Counted from the first letter of the stretch, positions 1 through 9,192 are shown. The stretch is 64,000 nucleotides of DNA from an uncultured Lachnospiraceae bacterium (GCA_945868305.1 CAMBKU010000001.1:46848-110847); one strand, 5' to 3'. Notes: a model not told the origin generated them from the letters alone. Program-made: numbers and translations.

Positions 1-1335
1 GTAATCGGTACTCACCGGGTGCTTTCCAAGGATGTGGTTTTTAAGGATCTGGGACTTTTGATTATTGATGAAGAACAGCGTTTTGGCGTTGGACACAAGG
101 AAAAAATAAAGCAGCTAAAAAATAATATTGATGTGCTGACACTGACTGCGACTCCGATTCCGAGAACACTTCACATGAGCCTGATTGGTATCCGAGACAT
201 GAGTGTTTTGGAAGAACCGCCGATGGATCGTATGCCGATACAGACTTATGTCATGGAGTTTAATGAGGAACTGGTGCGGGAAGCAATCAACCGGGAAATG
301 GCAAGAGGCGGACAGGTATATTATGTTTTTAACCGTGTAAATCAGATTGCGGATGTGGCGACAAAAATAGCTTCGCTGGTGCCGGATGCAAATGTGGCAT
401 TCGCCCACGGACAGATGAAGGAAAAAGAACTGGAAGACATCATGTACAGTTTTATTAACGGGGAAATCGATGTCCTCGTGTCTACCACGATTATTGAAAC
501 CGGACTGGATATATCTAATGTCAACACCATGATTATTCAGGATGCGGATAATCTGGGACTGTCCCAGCTCTATCAGTTAAGAGGACGTGTAGGGCGTTCC
601 AACCGGACAGCCTATGCATTCCTCATGTATAAGCGGGATAAGATGCTAAAAGAGGTTGCAGAAAAGCGCCTTGCCGCAATCAAGGAGTTTACGGAGCTTG
701 GAAGCGGTTTTAAAATTGCCATGCGGGATCTGGAAATCCGCGGAGCCGGAAATCTGCTGGGAGCGGAGCAGCACGGACACATGGAGGCTGTGGGATATGA
801 TCTGTACTGCAAAATGCTAAACGAGGCGGTCAAGGAGGCAAAAGGCATCGAGAGCGAGGAGCGGTTCGATACATCTTTGGATATCGATATCGATGCGTTT
901 ATTCCAGTAAACTATATTCCAAATGAATATCAGAAGCTGGATATTTATAAGCGGATTGCGGGAATTGAAACAGAAGAAGAAAAAGATGAAATGTTAGAAG
1001 AATTGATAGACCGTTTCGGAGAACCGCCGAAATCCGTAAACAACCTGCTTTTGATTGCAGAGCTAAAGGCGAAAGCACATGCCGGATATTTTGTGGAAAT
1101 TACCCAGAAAGCGGAGGAGATAAAATTTGTTCTCTATGAGAAAGCGAAGGTAGATCCGGCAAAAATACCGGAATTGGTGAAAAAGTATGAGAACAGAGTC
1201 GCTTTTGTTGCAGATAGTAAAGCTCCCTGCTTTATCTATCGATTAAACCAGAATTCCAGGCAAAAGGGCGCGGATGTGCCGACACTGATTTCGGAGTTTT
1301 TGGAGAAAGAAAAGGAGATACTTCTTGCTCCTTAA
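1..1335 (+). CDS. mfd: Transcription-repair coupling factor Mfd, C-terminal part (5' end outside window)
   Basis: This is the last 444 residues of Mfd, the ATP-dependent DNA translocase that removes stalled RNA polymerase and recruits UvrA to lesions. The frame is open from base 1, so the UvrB-like, polymerase-binding and first translocase parts lie upstream of the window. Visible are the superfamily 2 helicase motifs [17 protein letters not shown], the [10 protein letters not shown] segment and the QLRGRVGR motif. They are followed by the Mfd-specific C-terminal domain, which begins near [15 protein letters not shown]. RecG would lack that domain. No terminator follows directly; the next gene has its own promoter. 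Confidence 0.96.
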   Translation, partial: VIGTHRVLSKDVVFKDLGLLIIDEEQRFGVGHKEKIKQLKNNIDVLTLTATPIPRTLHMSLIGIRDMSVLEEPPMDRMPIQTYVMEFNEELVREAINREMARGGQVYYVFNRVNQIADVATKIASLVPDANVAFAHGQMKEKELEDIMYSFINGEIDVLVSTTIIETGLDISNVNTMIIQDADNLGLSQLYQLRGRVGRSNRTAYAFLMYKRDKMLKEVAEKRLAAIKEFTELGSGFKIAMRDLEIRGAGNLLGAEQHGHMEAVGYDLYCKMLNEAVKEAKGIESEERFDTSLDIDIDAFIPVNYIPNEYQKLDIYKRIAGIETEEEKDEMLEELIDRFGEPPKSVNNLLLIAELKAKAHAGYFVEITQKAEEIKFVLYEKAKVDPAKIPELVKKYENRVAFVADSKAPCFIYRLNQNSRQKGADVPTLISEFLEKEKEILLAP

Positions 1336-1368
1336 AGAAGGGCATCTGTGAAAAAAGCATGAAAAATC

Positions 1369-1429
1369 TTGCGGGTATGGAAAAAAAGCACTATAATAAA
1401 GCGAGTGACCAGAAATAAGGTCATTTTTT
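1369..1429 (+). promoter_or_regulatory. Promoter and 5' mini-hairpin of the PrsA-like gene
   Basis: A TATAAT box lies at 1392-1397, 17 bases after a weak -35 (TTGCGG, 1369-1374). Right at the expected transcript start is a short hairpin, TGACC (1406-1410) with GGTCA (1419-1423), followed by six T. It could be a 5' stabiliser or a weak attenuator. Confidence 0.5.
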
Positions 1430-1461
1430 AAGGAAAAAAATCGAAGAAAGGTTAAAAGAAC

Positions 1462-2571
1462 ATGAAGATAAAAAGAATGACAGCACTGTTGCTTTCAGGT
1501 ACATTGGCGGCAGCCGCTGTTTTGAGCGGGTGCGGCAGCAAGGAAGTGGATCCGGAAGCTGTGGTTGCCACACTAAACGGAAAAGAAATCAAACTCGGAC
1601 TGGCAAATTTTATGGCGCAGTATCAGGCAGTTACGTATGATGCTTATTATTCTTCCTACATGGGCGGAGCCAGCATGTGGAGTCAGGATTATTCCGGTGA
1701 TGGTACGACCATGGAGGATATGGTAAAAGAACAGGTCATGGATTCCATTAAGACAGATTATCTGTTGGAGGAGCATATGGCAGACTATGGCGTGGAGATT
1801 ACGGATGATGAGCTTAGTGCCATGAAGGAGGCTGCTGCGAAATTTATGGAGGACAATAAGCAGCCAGCCATTGAACGTATGACGGCTACAGAGGAAATTG
1901 TGACAGAAATGTTGCGGTTAAATACCATCCAGCAGAAAATGCACGAGGCAATTATTGCGGAGGTAGATACAGAAGTCAGTGATGAAGAAGCGGCACAGCG
2001 GACGTTTTCTTATTACAATGTGACATTGCCGGAGAATACGGCGGAAACAGAAAGTTTGGATGCGACAGAAGAAGTCGGAACAGAGTCTTCTGAGGAACAA
2101 GAAGCAGAGTTGAAATCTTATGCAGAGCAGGTAGCTGCAGATGCGGCAGAAGATTTTGACGGTGTGGCAGATGCTTATGGGCTTACGGTAAGCACGTATT
2201 CTTACGGTACCGATGAGGAATCTTTTGACGCGAATGTGATAGCAGAGGCGGATGAATTAAAAGAAGGACAGGTTTCTGGTGTTATTGAGACGGAGAGTGG
2301 ACAGTATTATGTCATTCGACTGGATAAGGAATTTGACGAGGAGGCAACCGAGAATAAAAAGCAGGAAATTATTTCCAATCGTCAGTCTGACCATTATACA
2401 GAGGTGTGTGAAGGCTACGAGGAAGCGGCAGAATGGGAACTGAACGAGAAGGTATGGGAGACCGTTACATTTATCGGAAATCAGTATACCATTGCTTCTG
2501 ATGATACTGAGTCACTTACGGATGTGGAAAGTGCGGCAGAAACAGAGGCAGCGACTGAATCCGTACAGTAG
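1462..2571 (+). CDS. PrsA/SurA-like lipoprotein foldase (parvulin-type peptidyl-prolyl isomerase)
   Basis: This is a 369-residue exported lipoprotein. The signal peptide ends in lipobox LSGC with the lipidated Cys at 24. An N-terminal SurA-like helical region (about 35-170) follows, starting with the VATLNGKEIKLG segment usual for these chaperones. A degenerate parvulin-like region sits at about 215-310 (ELKEGQVSGVIET, YYVIRLDKE). The tail is acidic, Thr/Glu-rich and probably disordered. PrsA proteins help secreted proteins and PBPs fold outside the membrane. Placement after mfd is common in Clostridia. A shorter paralogue at 27002 shares the C-terminal NEKVW motif. Isomerase activity is not assured because the domain is divergent. 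Confidence 0.8.
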   Translation: MKIKRMTALLLSGTLAAAAVLSGCGSKEVDPEAVVATLNGKEIKLGLANFMAQYQAVTYDAYYSSYMGGASMWSQDYSGDGTTMEDMVKEQVMDSIKTDYLLEEHMADYGVEITDDELSAMKEAAAKFMEDNKQPAIERMTATEEIVTEMLRLNTIQQKMHEAIIAEVDTEVSDEEAAQRTFSYYNVTLPENTAETESLDATEEVGTESSEEQEAELKSYAEQVAADAAEDFDGVADAYGLTVSTYSYGTDEESFDANVIAEADELKEGQVSGVIETESGQYYVIRLDKEFDEEATENKKQEIISNRQSDHYTEVCEGYEEAAEWELNEKVWETVTFIGNQYTIASDDTESLTDVESAAETEAATESVQ

Positions 2572-2611
2572 CTTACAATACGAGAAAGCAGAACCGAAAA
2601 TAACTTGAAAG

Positions 2612-2650
2612 TGGATTACCGCAGCGGAAGGTGCAGTAATCCATTTTTTT
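2612..2650 (+). terminator. Intrinsic terminator after the PrsA-like gene
   Basis: TGGATTAC (2612-2619) pairs with GTAATCCA (2636-2643) and is followed by seven T. A TTGAAA/TATAAT-like promoter (2653-2683, long 19-base spacing) follows and probably serves the next gene. Confidence 0.85.
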
Positions 2651-2727
2651 CTTTGAAAAACAGACAAGTTATGCTAATATAATAACAATAGCCATTTTTG
2701 GGAAAGTGAAATAAGAGGACAAAAGAG

Positions 2728-3234
2728 ATGAAGAATATTGTTTTGATAGGAATGCCGGGAGTGGGAAAAAGCACTGCGGGCGTTGTACTTGCAAAAGTTT
2801 TGGGATATGAGTTTATAGATGCGGACCTTGTTATCCAGCAGCAGGAAGGCAAGCTTTTACATGAGATTATTTCCGAAGTTGGAACGGACGGTTTTATTGA
2901 AGTGGAAAACCGGGTTAACAGTAAACTTGATGTGGAAAAGGCTATTATTGCCACCGGAGGCAGCGTGGTTTATGGAAAGGAAGCTATGCAGCATTTGAAA
3001 GAGATTGGAACGGTGGTGTATTTGCAGGTTTCTTATGATATTTTAAAAAAGCGCCTGCATGATATCAAAGGACGTGGAGTTGTATTAAAGGAAGGCCAGG
3101 ATTTGAAAGGGCTGTACGAAGAACGGATTCCATTGTATGAAAAGTATGCGGACATCACAGTCTGCGAAGACAATTTGAGTGTAGAGCAGACCATTGAAAA
3201 GATAATCGAGCAGTTAAAGCAGTTGGAAGCCTAG
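2728..3234 (+). CDS. Shikimate kinase-like P-loop kinase with altered substrate site
   Basis: This 168-residue protein has the shikimate kinase fold. The Walker A motif GMPGVGKS is at 8-15, a FIDADLVI segment matches the DxD box, and an ATGGSVV segment matches the Walker B/GGG region. The lid (GRGVVL) and a C-terminal ERIPLYEKYADI helix with a conserved Arg are also present. AroK phosphorylates shikimate in the aromatic pathway. Two substrate determinants differ: the FRxxE motif reads FIEVE, so the shikimate-binding Arg is Ile, and the GGG loop has lost one Gly. No other aro gene is near. The next gene starts 1 base after the stop, so the two are co-transcribed. It may be a shikimate kinase variant or a kinase for another small molecule. 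Confidence 0.75.
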   Translation: MKNIVLIGMPGVGKSTAGVVLAKVLGYEFIDADLVIQQQEGKLLHEIISEVGTDGFIEVENRVNSKLDVEKAIIATGGSVVYGKEAMQHLKEIGTVVYLQVSYDILKKRLHDIKGRGVVLKEGQDLKGLYEERIPLYEKYADITVCEDNLSVEQTIEKIIEQLKQLEA

Positions 3235-3235
3235 A

Positions 3236-4807
3236 ATGAATAGAGAAAAATCACAAAAGATAAGAGAGAAAAAAAGATACATACAGGCAGGCATCGTTGC
3301 GGGTGTGGCAGGAATACTTGCATTGACTGCTGAGATGCAGCAAAGATGCCTGGGGCAGAATTATTTTGAGATAATTGTAGATAATAAAGTAATAGGGGCA
3401 GTAGGACAGGAACCGGATACGAAAGAGATAATTCAGGAATGTAGAAGACAGCTTACGGAAATTACTGGGGGTTATGTTTGCCTGGATGTGCAGATAGAGA
3501 CAAAAAAAGCGCACAAATTATTTACGCCGCTTCTTAATAGGCAGGAGGCAGAGCAGCTTGTTTTAGAGGAATTAAAGCATAAAGTACTCTCAGGCGGTGT
3601 ATCGGCGTATACGGTGAGCATCAATGATTTCAAGGCGTCTTTTGCCAGTTTGGATGAGGTGAGTGAATTTCTTTCGCTGGTGAAGCAGGAATATGACACA
3701 GAAGACCAGTTTGAGGTAGTGTATAGCCAGGACGACGATCACAGTGCGGATACCTTTTTGGCTTCCCTTCAAAGAAGTGGACAGGCTGCTGAAGTGGAGG
3801 ATGCGGCAGAGCCAGAAAACACGGGAGTGGATGCTCTTTGTGCAGGTGTCACGAAAACTTCTGCCAAACGGCTTTCTTATGCACTCGGGCATCCGGGAGA
3901 AAAAAACTATGAAACTGGTCTGGTAGATTTGGGATTTGCGGAGACAGTTACCGTTTATACGGATTATGTGGACGCGGCAGAGCTTGATAGTGTTTCGGCT
4001 GCAGCGGAAGCAGTCACAAAAGAAGAAGAAACGAATAAGATATATGAGGTGCAGGCAGGTGATTGTCTGTCTACGATCGCTGAAGACCATGATACAACGG
4101 TAGCCCGTATCATGGAATTAAATGGGTTTACGGATGAAACGGCATATATCTGTATCGGGGATGAAATCATCGTTTCCGTGCCGGAACCGGATTTGTCTGT
4201 GTGGAAAACAGAAGGTATTGTGTATGAGGAAGATTATGAGGCAGATCCGCAGATTATTGGGAACGATGCATGGTACACGACAGAGCAGGTGGTTTTAAAA
4301 GAGGGGACGACGGGACACCGTGAGGTAAATGCACTTGTCACTTATCAGGATGGTGTGGAGACAGAACGAACCATTGCACACCAGACGATAATGGCAGCAT
4401 CTGTGCCGGCAGTAGTGGAACAGGGAACGAAGATACCGCCGACCTATGTAAAACCGATTTATGGCGGAAGATTTACTTCTGGTTTTGGAAAACGCTGGGG
4501 CAGGATGCATAAAGGAGTGGACTGGGCATGCCCGACAGGAACGACAGTCTATGCTTCCAGTGACGGCGTTGTGGAATATGCGGATTGGAGCAATGGATAT
4601 GGCTATAATGTCATTTTGGATCATCCGGATGGACGGAAAACGAGATACTGCCATTTGAGTAAGACACTTGTAACTGCAGGAACGAGTGTATCCCAGGGAG
4701 AACCAATCGGATTGAGTGGCAGTACCGGGCATTCGACGGGACCGCATGTCCATTTCGAGATTTTTATAAACGGTACACAGGTAAATCCGTTGGATTATAT
4801 CAATTAA
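3236..4807 (+). CDS. M23 family metallopeptidase with LysM and G5 domains
   Basis: This 523-residue cell-wall endopeptidase has a basic N-terminus and a membrane anchor at about 18-35. A region of unknown function follows, then a LysM peptidoglycan-binding domain at about 267-315 (VQAGDCLSTIAEDHDTT). Next is a G5-type beta module at about 330-400 (EQVVLKEGTTGHREVNALV) and a C-terminal M23 domain at about 410-520. The zinc motifs are visible as HKGVDW and HVHFEIF. LysM-G5-M23 is a standard arrangement for Clostridia enzymes that cut peptide cross-links outside the cell. All expected ligands appear present, so it is probably active. It lies 1 base after the kinase-like gene and is read from the same transcript. 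Confidence 0.93.
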   Translation: MNREKSQKIREKKRYIQAGIVAGVAGILALTAEMQQRCLGQNYFEIIVDNKVIGAVGQEPDTKEIIQECRRQLTEITGGYVCLDVQIETKKAHKLFTPLLNRQEAEQLVLEELKHKVLSGGVSAYTVSINDFKASFASLDEVSEFLSLVKQEYDTEDQFEVVYSQDDDHSADTFLASLQRSGQAAEVEDAAEPENTGVDALCAGVTKTSAKRLSYALGHPGEKNYETGLVDLGFAETVTVYTDYVDAAELDSVSAAAEAVTKEEETNKIYEVQAGDCLSTIAEDHDTTVARIMELNGFTDETAYICIGDEIIVSVPEPDLSVWKTEGIVYEEDYEADPQIIGNDAWYTTEQVVLKEGTTGHREVNALVTYQDGVETERTIAHQTIMAASVPAVVEQGTKIPPTYVKPIYGGRFTSGFGKRWGRMHKGVDWACPTGTTVYASSDGVVEYADWSNGYGYNVILDHPDGRKTRYCHLSKTLVTAGTSVSQGEPIGLSGSTGHSTGPHVHFEIFINGTQVNPLDYIN

Positions 4808-4903
4808 ACGGAAATATCAGGTAATTCTTTTCCAAATGGCCGGAATATGGTATAATAGTTTTATTGGAGTTTGATTCAAATAAAATTTACAATTATGTTA
4901 CGT

Positions 4904-4958
4904 TTTGTTAACAAACAGGGGAAATCTCTTGACAAAAGAGAAATTAGGCTACTATAAT
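4904..4958 (+). promoter_or_regulatory. murA promoter with upstream 12-bp palindrome
   Basis: TTGACA (4929-4934) is 18 bases from TATAAT (4953-4958). A perfect palindrome TTTGTTAACAAA lies at 4904-4915 just upstream. A second TATAAT at about 4851 may be another promoter. The palindrome could be an operator. Confidence 0.75.
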
Positions 4959-5005
4959 AATTTGTTTATTGAATGAATGATTGATGTTATGCATAGAGGT
5001 GCGAA

Positions 5006-6298
5006 ATGGAACAGTATGTGATTAAAGGTGGAAATCCGTTAGTCGGCGAAGTAGAGATTGGTGGGGCAAAAAATGCTGCACTTGCTATTCTTGCGGCTGC
5101 GATTATGACAGATGAGACCGTTACGATAGAAAATCTCCCGAATGTCCGGGATATCAATGTGCTTTTAAATGCCATTGAAGGGATTGGAGCAAAAGTAGAG
5201 CGTATCAATAACCATAAAGTAAAAATTAATGGTGCGTTGATTAATAATTTGAGTGTAGATTACGAATTTATCAAGAAAATACGTGCATCCTATTATCTGC
5301 TTGGGGCATTGCTCGGCAAATATAAGAGAGCGGAAGTGGCACTCCCGGGCGGGTGTGACATCGGAAGCAGACCAATCGACTTGCATATCAAGGGTTTCCG
5401 GGCGCTGGGTGCGGATGTGGATATCCAGCATGGTCTGATTACGGCGAAGGCAGACGCGCTGGTTGGAACTCATATTTATCTTGATAAGGTATCCGTCGGT
5501 GCGACCATCAATATCATGATGGCAGCTTCTATGGCGGAGGGAAAGACAATCATTGAAAATGCAGCGAGGGAACCACATGTTGTTGATATTGCAAACTTCT
5601 TAAACAGCATGGGTGCGAATATCCGTGGCGCAGGTACAGATGTGATTCGTATCGTGGGCGTGGAGAAGCTTCATAAGACGGAATATTCCATTATTCCGGA
5701 TCAGATTGAAGCGGGTACGTTTATGTTTGCGGCGGCTGCTACCAAAGGTGATGTTACAGTAAAGAACGTGATTCCGAAGCATTTGGAGGCTACGTCGGCA
5801 AAATTGATTGAAGTAGGCTGCGAGGTAGAGGAATTTGATGATGCGGTGCGTGTAGTGTCCAGCAAACCGTTGCGGCATACGCAGGTGACTACGTTGGCAT
5901 ATCCGGGATTTCCGACGGATATGCAACCTCAGATGTCGGTGGTACTTGGAATCGCACAGGGAACCAGTACCGTGACGGAGAGTATTTTTGAGAATCGTTT
6001 CAAGTACGTGGATGAGTTGACCCGTATGGGAGCCGATATCAAAGTGGAGAGTAATATTGCCATTATAAATGGTGTAAAGGGCTATACCGGAGCAAGGGTG
6101 AGCGCACCGGATCTTCGTGCTGGAGCGGCGCTTGTTATCGCGGGACTTTCCGCGGAGGGAATCACAATCGTGGATGATATCTATTTTATTGAGCGTGGTT
6201 ATGAAGAATTTGAAAAGAAGCTTCGCTCGATTGGCGCACAGATTGAAAAAGTAAGCTCAGAAAAAGAAATTCAGAAATTTCGCTTGAAAGTATCATAA
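5006..6298 (+). CDS. murA: UDP-N-acetylglucosamine 1-carboxyvinyltransferase
   Basis: This 430-residue enzyme transfers enolpyruvate from PEP to UDP-GlcNAc, the first committed step of peptidoglycan synthesis, in the cytoplasm. The N-terminal VEIGGAKNAALAILAA motif has the Lys-Asn pair that contacts substrate. The catalytic loop PGGCDIGSRP carries Cys at 117, the residue that fosfomycin alkylates, so the enzyme should be fosfomycin-sensitive. Length is typical. It is monocistronic, with a consensus promoter and a strong terminator shared with the convergent gene. Many Firmicutes carry a second MurA; none is in this window. Confidence 0.97.
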   Translation: MEQYVIKGGNPLVGEVEIGGAKNAALAILAAAIMTDETVTIENLPNVRDINVLLNAIEGIGAKVERINNHKVKINGALINNLSVDYEFIKKIRASYYLLGALLGKYKRAEVALPGGCDIGSRPIDLHIKGFRALGADVDIQHGLITAKADALVGTHIYLDKVSVGATINIMMAASMAEGKTIIENAAREPHVVDIANFLNSMGANIRGAGTDVIRIVGVEKLHKTEYSIIPDQIEAGTFMFAAAATKGDVTVKNVIPKHLEATSAKLIEVGCEVEEFDDAVRVVSSKPLRHTQVTTLAYPGFPTDMQPQMSVVLGIAQGTSTVTESIFENRFKYVDELTRMGADIKVESNIAIINGVKGYTGARVSAPDLRAGAALVIAGLSAEGITIVDDIYFIERGYEEFEKKLRSIGAQIEKVSSEKEIQKFRLKVS

Positions 6299-6321
6299 AA
6301 ACAGGTTGAGAAAATAAAAGA

Positions 6322-6357
6322 CCCTTCTTAAGAAGCATTCTTAAGAAGGGATTTTTA
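6322..6357. terminator. Bidirectional terminator between murA and the HD-GYP gene
   Basis: A perfect 13-bp stem, CCCTTCTTAAGAA (6322-6334) with its complement (6338-6350), surrounds a GCA loop. T-rich sequence follows on the + strand and A-rich sequence precedes it, so it works both ways for the two convergent genes. Confidence 0.9.
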
Positions 6358-6364
6358 TTGCCTT

Positions 6365-7513
6365 TTAAATGATAGCTTTGATATACAGGTCACTGCGGTT
6401 TAAGTCAATGCAGGAACCATCGTTTAACTGTACCAGTGGTTTGGAAAATACCTGCTGGTTCAACAGAACAATCTTTGCGCTTTCTCCATTGCTGAGCATG
6501 ACACGATTGTTTTGGTAGGTCGTTGCGATATGCTCTAAGAAGGTCAGAATGTATTTTGGCTTATACTTCTGCAGCCCTTCTTTTTCAAATTCTGCAATAA
6601 CCTGGAAAGGACAAAGCGGTGCGCGGTAGATGCGGGCTGCTGTCATGGCATCATACACATCGGCAATTGCTATAATTAAGGCGAAATTATCGATGTCGTT
6701 TTCTTTGATGCCAAGAGGATAACCGGAACCATCGCAACGTTCATGGTGCATCAGGGTTGCCTTTAGAATTCGGGTATCAAGTCCCTGTGCCTTCAAAATT
6801 TCATAGCCGTAGACTGGATGCTTGCGGATGAGAGCAAATTCTTCATCTGTAAGTTGCTCTTTTTTGTTAAGAACATCAGGCGGGATTTTTGTTTTTCCGA
6901 TATCGTGTAAAAGTCCTGCCACGGTTAAAAGGTCGATATCCTCATTTGGAAGCTTCAGCCAGATACCAATCATCCGGGAAATCAGGGACACATTGATACA
7001 GTGTGCGTAAATACTGTCGTTGATGGAACGAAGATTATGCAACATATCAAAAAAGTCGATAGTAGTCTGTTCCGGATGGAGCAGGGAGGTTATTTTATTT
7101 AACATATCATTTATGTCAACGGATTCCCCTGCGATAATTTTGTCAAAAATCAGCTTTAAATCATTGGCGCTAAAGGAAAAGTCTACCTGAAACTTCTGAA
7201 ATTCCGCACTCTTTTTTATTTTTTGAGAGTAGGAAGGTTCCGCCACTGCACCTTTTGTTGAATCGGTGGATTTCTGTTCATAATGAAGCAGAGAATTTTG
7301 TGAAAAAAAGTCCCCCTTTTTGGCAGGTTCTTCTTTTGTTTCCTCCATTTCAACAGTTACGGTCGGAACATTATAAAACTGGATTCTGTTAATAAGCTGT
7401 TGTGTTAAGACGACCTTGGCGTCTACCAGAACCTGTCCGGTTTTAGTGTAAACCGGCGCAGCAACGGTCATGCCGGGAAGGAGGTCTTTTGTATGATACT
7501 CTTTTAGATTCAT
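6365..7513 (-). CDS. HD-GYP domain cyclic di-GMP phosphodiesterase
   Basis: The start at 7513 is chosen over an upstream ATG because it follows a GGGGGAG ribosome site; this gives 382 residues. The N-terminal domain (1-110) begins LLPGMTVAAPVYTKTGQVLV, resembling the DUF3391-like modules that precede HD-GYP domains. The HD-GYP domain occupies about 160-350. It shows HDIGK, the HHERCDGSGYP signature, and DVYDAMTAARIYR. HD-GYP proteins hydrolyse cyclic di-GMP and so influence motility and surface growth. No transmembrane segment is seen, so it should be cytoplasmic. It is monocistronic, with its own promoter at 7568-7596. Confidence 0.93.
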   Translation of the reverse strand: MNLKEYHTKDLLPGMTVAAPVYTKTGQVLVDAKVVLTQQLINRIQFYNVPTVTVEMEETKEEPAKKGDFFSQNSLLHYEQKSTDSTKGAVAEPSYSQKIKKSAEFQKFQVDFSFSANDLKLIFDKIIAGESVDINDMLNKITSLLHPEQTTIDFFDMLHNLRSINDSIYAHCINVSLISRMIGIWLKLPNEDIDLLTVAGLLHDIGKTKIPPDVLNKKEQLTDEEFALIRKHPVYGYEILKAQGLDTRILKATLMHHERCDGSGYPLGIKENDIDNFALIIAIADVYDAMTAARIYRAPLCPFQVIAEFEKEGLQKYKPKYILTFLEHIATTYQNNRVMLSNGESAKIVLLNQQVFSKPLVQLNDGSCIDLNRSDLYIKAII

Positions 7514-7567
7514 CGTCGCTCCCCCAAATTGAAAAAACATTTCATAAAAATTTAACAACTTAACATA

Positions 7568-7596
7568 AATATACTATTTTGTAGCGAAATGGTCAA
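7568..7596 (-). promoter_or_regulatory. Promoter of the HD-GYP gene
   Basis: On the minus strand TTGACC (7596-7591) is followed after 17 bases by TATATT (7573-7568), about 55 bases before the start codon. Confidence 0.7.
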
Positions 7597-7625
7597 TAAA
7601 AAATATAAAATAGAGAAGAAAAACC

Positions 7626-7654
7626 TTGACATCTATAAGGAGAAGGTGTAATGT
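7626..7654 (+). promoter_or_regulatory. metK promoter
   Basis: TTGACA (7626-7631), a 17-base spacer and TAATGT (7649-7654) place transcription start about 35 bases before the riboswitch. Confidence 0.8.
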
Positions 7655-7694
7655 ATTCGACAGAGATTTGAAAATTCAATATTGTTGCATATTT

Positions 7695-7824
7695 CTCTTA
7701 TTCAGAGTGATGGAGATACATAGGATCGATGAAGTCACGGCAACCCCTCTTAACGGAAGGTGCCAACCTGAGCGAGTATTTATGGCAGAGCAGCTATTTT
7801 GCACTGTTAATCGAACAATAAGAG
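7695..7824 (+). promoter_or_regulatory. SAM-I (S-box) riboswitch aptamer
   Basis: The P1 stem is CTCTTATT (7695-7702) with AATAAGAG (7817-7824), a perfect 8 bp. Inside are the S-box core elements: CAGAG and GATGGAG after P1, then GATGAAGTCACGGCAACC, then GGAAGGTGCCAACCTGAGC. The aptamer binds S-adenosylmethionine. It sits directly upstream of an intrinsic terminator and metK, so SAM should switch off its own synthetase. The 3' P1 strand can also pair with 7836-7847, a plausible antiterminator. Confidence 0.93.
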
Positions 7825-7848
7825 GATTTGATTATCTTATTTATCGAG

Positions 7849-7873
7849 TCCGCGTTCGTGCGGATTTTTTTTT
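7849..7873 (+). terminator. Riboswitch-controlled terminator before metK
   Basis: TCCGCG and TGCGGA form a stem closed by a TTCG loop (7849-7864), followed by nine T (7865-7873). This is the expression platform of the SAM riboswitch. Confidence 0.9.
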
Positions 7874-7899
7874 ACACTATTTTATAAAGGAGAAAGACA

Positions 7900-9087
7900 A
7901 TGGAAAAATTACTTTTTACTTCTGAGTCAGTTACAGAGGGACATCCGGATAAAGTGTGTGACGCCGTTTCAGACGCCATTTTGGATGCATGCATGACAGA
8001 AGATCCAATGAGCCGTGTTGCATGTGAGACGGCAAGCTGTACAGGATTTATCCTGGTCACAGGTGAGATTACCACAAAAGCTAATCTTGATATTCCGGGA
8101 ATTGTCCGCAAAACAGTAAATGAGATTGGATACAATGATGCAAAGACGGGATTTGATGGAAATACCTGTGCAGTTATGGTTGCACTTGACCAGCAGTCGC
8201 CGGATATTGCGATGGGTGTCGATAAAGCACTTGAAGCAAGAGAAAATAAAATGTCCGATGCTGAAATCGAAGCAATCGGTGCCGGAGATCAGGGTATGAT
8301 GTTTGGTTATGCAACAAATGAAACGGAAGACTATATGCCGTATCCGATTTCTCTGGCTCACAAGCTTTCACGTCAGCTTACCAAGGTAAGAAAAGACGGC
8401 ACATTAGCTTATTTAAGACCGGATGGAAAGACACAGGTTTCTGTAGAATATGACGAAGCAGGAAAGCCGGTTCGTCTGGAAGCAGTCGTTCTTTCTACGC
8501 AGCATGATGAGGATGTGACGCAGGAGCAGATTCATAAGGATATTAAAAAATATGTATTCGATCCGGTTCTCCCGGCAGAAATGGTAGATAAGGATACCAA
8601 GTTCTTCATCAATCCGACTGGACGTTTCGTTATCGGTGGACCGCACGGAGATGCAGGCCTTACCGGAAGAAAGATCATCGTAGATACATACGGTGGAATG
8701 GCACGTCATGGTGGCGGAGCTTTCTCCGGAAAAGACTGTACAAAGGTGGATCGTTCTGCAGCATACGCAGCACGCTATGTTGCAAAGAACCTGGTTGCAG
8801 CAGGACTGGCAGACAAGTGTGAGATTCAGTTATCCTATGCGATTGGTGTTGCACAGCCGACATCCATCAATGTAGATACTTTTGGTACCGGAAAATTATC
8901 CGGCGAGAAGTTAGTGGAGATTGTGCGTGAGAATTTTGACCTTCGTCCGGCTGGCATTATCAAAATGCTGGATTTGAGAAGACCAATCTACCGTCCGACT
9001 GCAGCATACGGACACTTTGGACGTAATGATTTGAATCTTCCATGGGAAGCATTAAATAAAGTAGAGGACTTAAAGAAGTACTTATAA
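7900..9087 (+). CDS. metK: S-adenosylmethionine synthetase
   Basis: This 395-residue cytoplasmic enzyme makes SAM from methionine and ATP with release of phosphate and pyrophosphate. Family motifs are GHPDK near the N-terminus (ATP), [12 protein letters not shown] (the methionine adenosyltransferase signature) and the glycine-rich GGGAFSGKD loop. Length is standard. The start follows AAAGGAGAAAGACA. It is controlled by a SAM-I riboswitch, as is usual for metK in Firmicutes. It is monocistronic. Confidence 0.98.
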   Translation: MEKLLFTSESVTEGHPDKVCDAVSDAILDACMTEDPMSRVACETASCTGFILVTGEITTKANLDIPGIVRKTVNEIGYNDAKTGFDGNTCAVMVALDQQSPDIAMGVDKALEARENKMSDAEIEAIGAGDQGMMFGYATNETEDYMPYPISLAHKLSRQLTKVRKDGTLAYLRPDGKTQVSVEYDEAGKPVRLEAVVLSTQHDEDVTQEQIHKDIKKYVFDPVLPAEMVDKDTKFFINPTGRFVIGGPHGDAGLTGRKIIVDTYGGMARHGGGAFSGKDCTKVDRSAAYAARYVAKNLVAAGLADKCEIQLSYAIGVAQPTSINVDTFGTGKLSGEKLVEIVRENFDLRPAGIIKMLDLRRPIYRPTAAYGHFGRNDLNLPWEALNKVEDLKKYL

Positions 9088-9152
9088 GAAAAAGAGTTTA
9101 TGAAATGTTTATAAATATTTGTGCGTAAATTTATAGGCTTTTGGCTTTTTCG

Positions 9153-9192
9153 TGCTATAATTAAGAAGCGGTAAAACTACCGCTTCTTAATT
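9153..9192 (+). terminator. 15-bp hairpin after metK overlapping an extended -10 promoter
   Basis: AATTAAGAAGCGGTA (9159-9173) pairs perfectly with its complement at 9178-9192 around an AAAC loop, followed by T-rich DNA: a metK terminator. The left arm overlaps a perfect extended -10 element, TGCTATAAT (9153-9161), which would start the following histidine kinase transcript within the hairpin. Confidence 0.7.

Noticed and set aside
7626..7925. 99-codon open frame across the SAM riboswitch
   Set aside because: It covers the aptamer and terminator, has no fitting ribosome site, and its product has no protein-like pattern; the RNA element explains the sequence.
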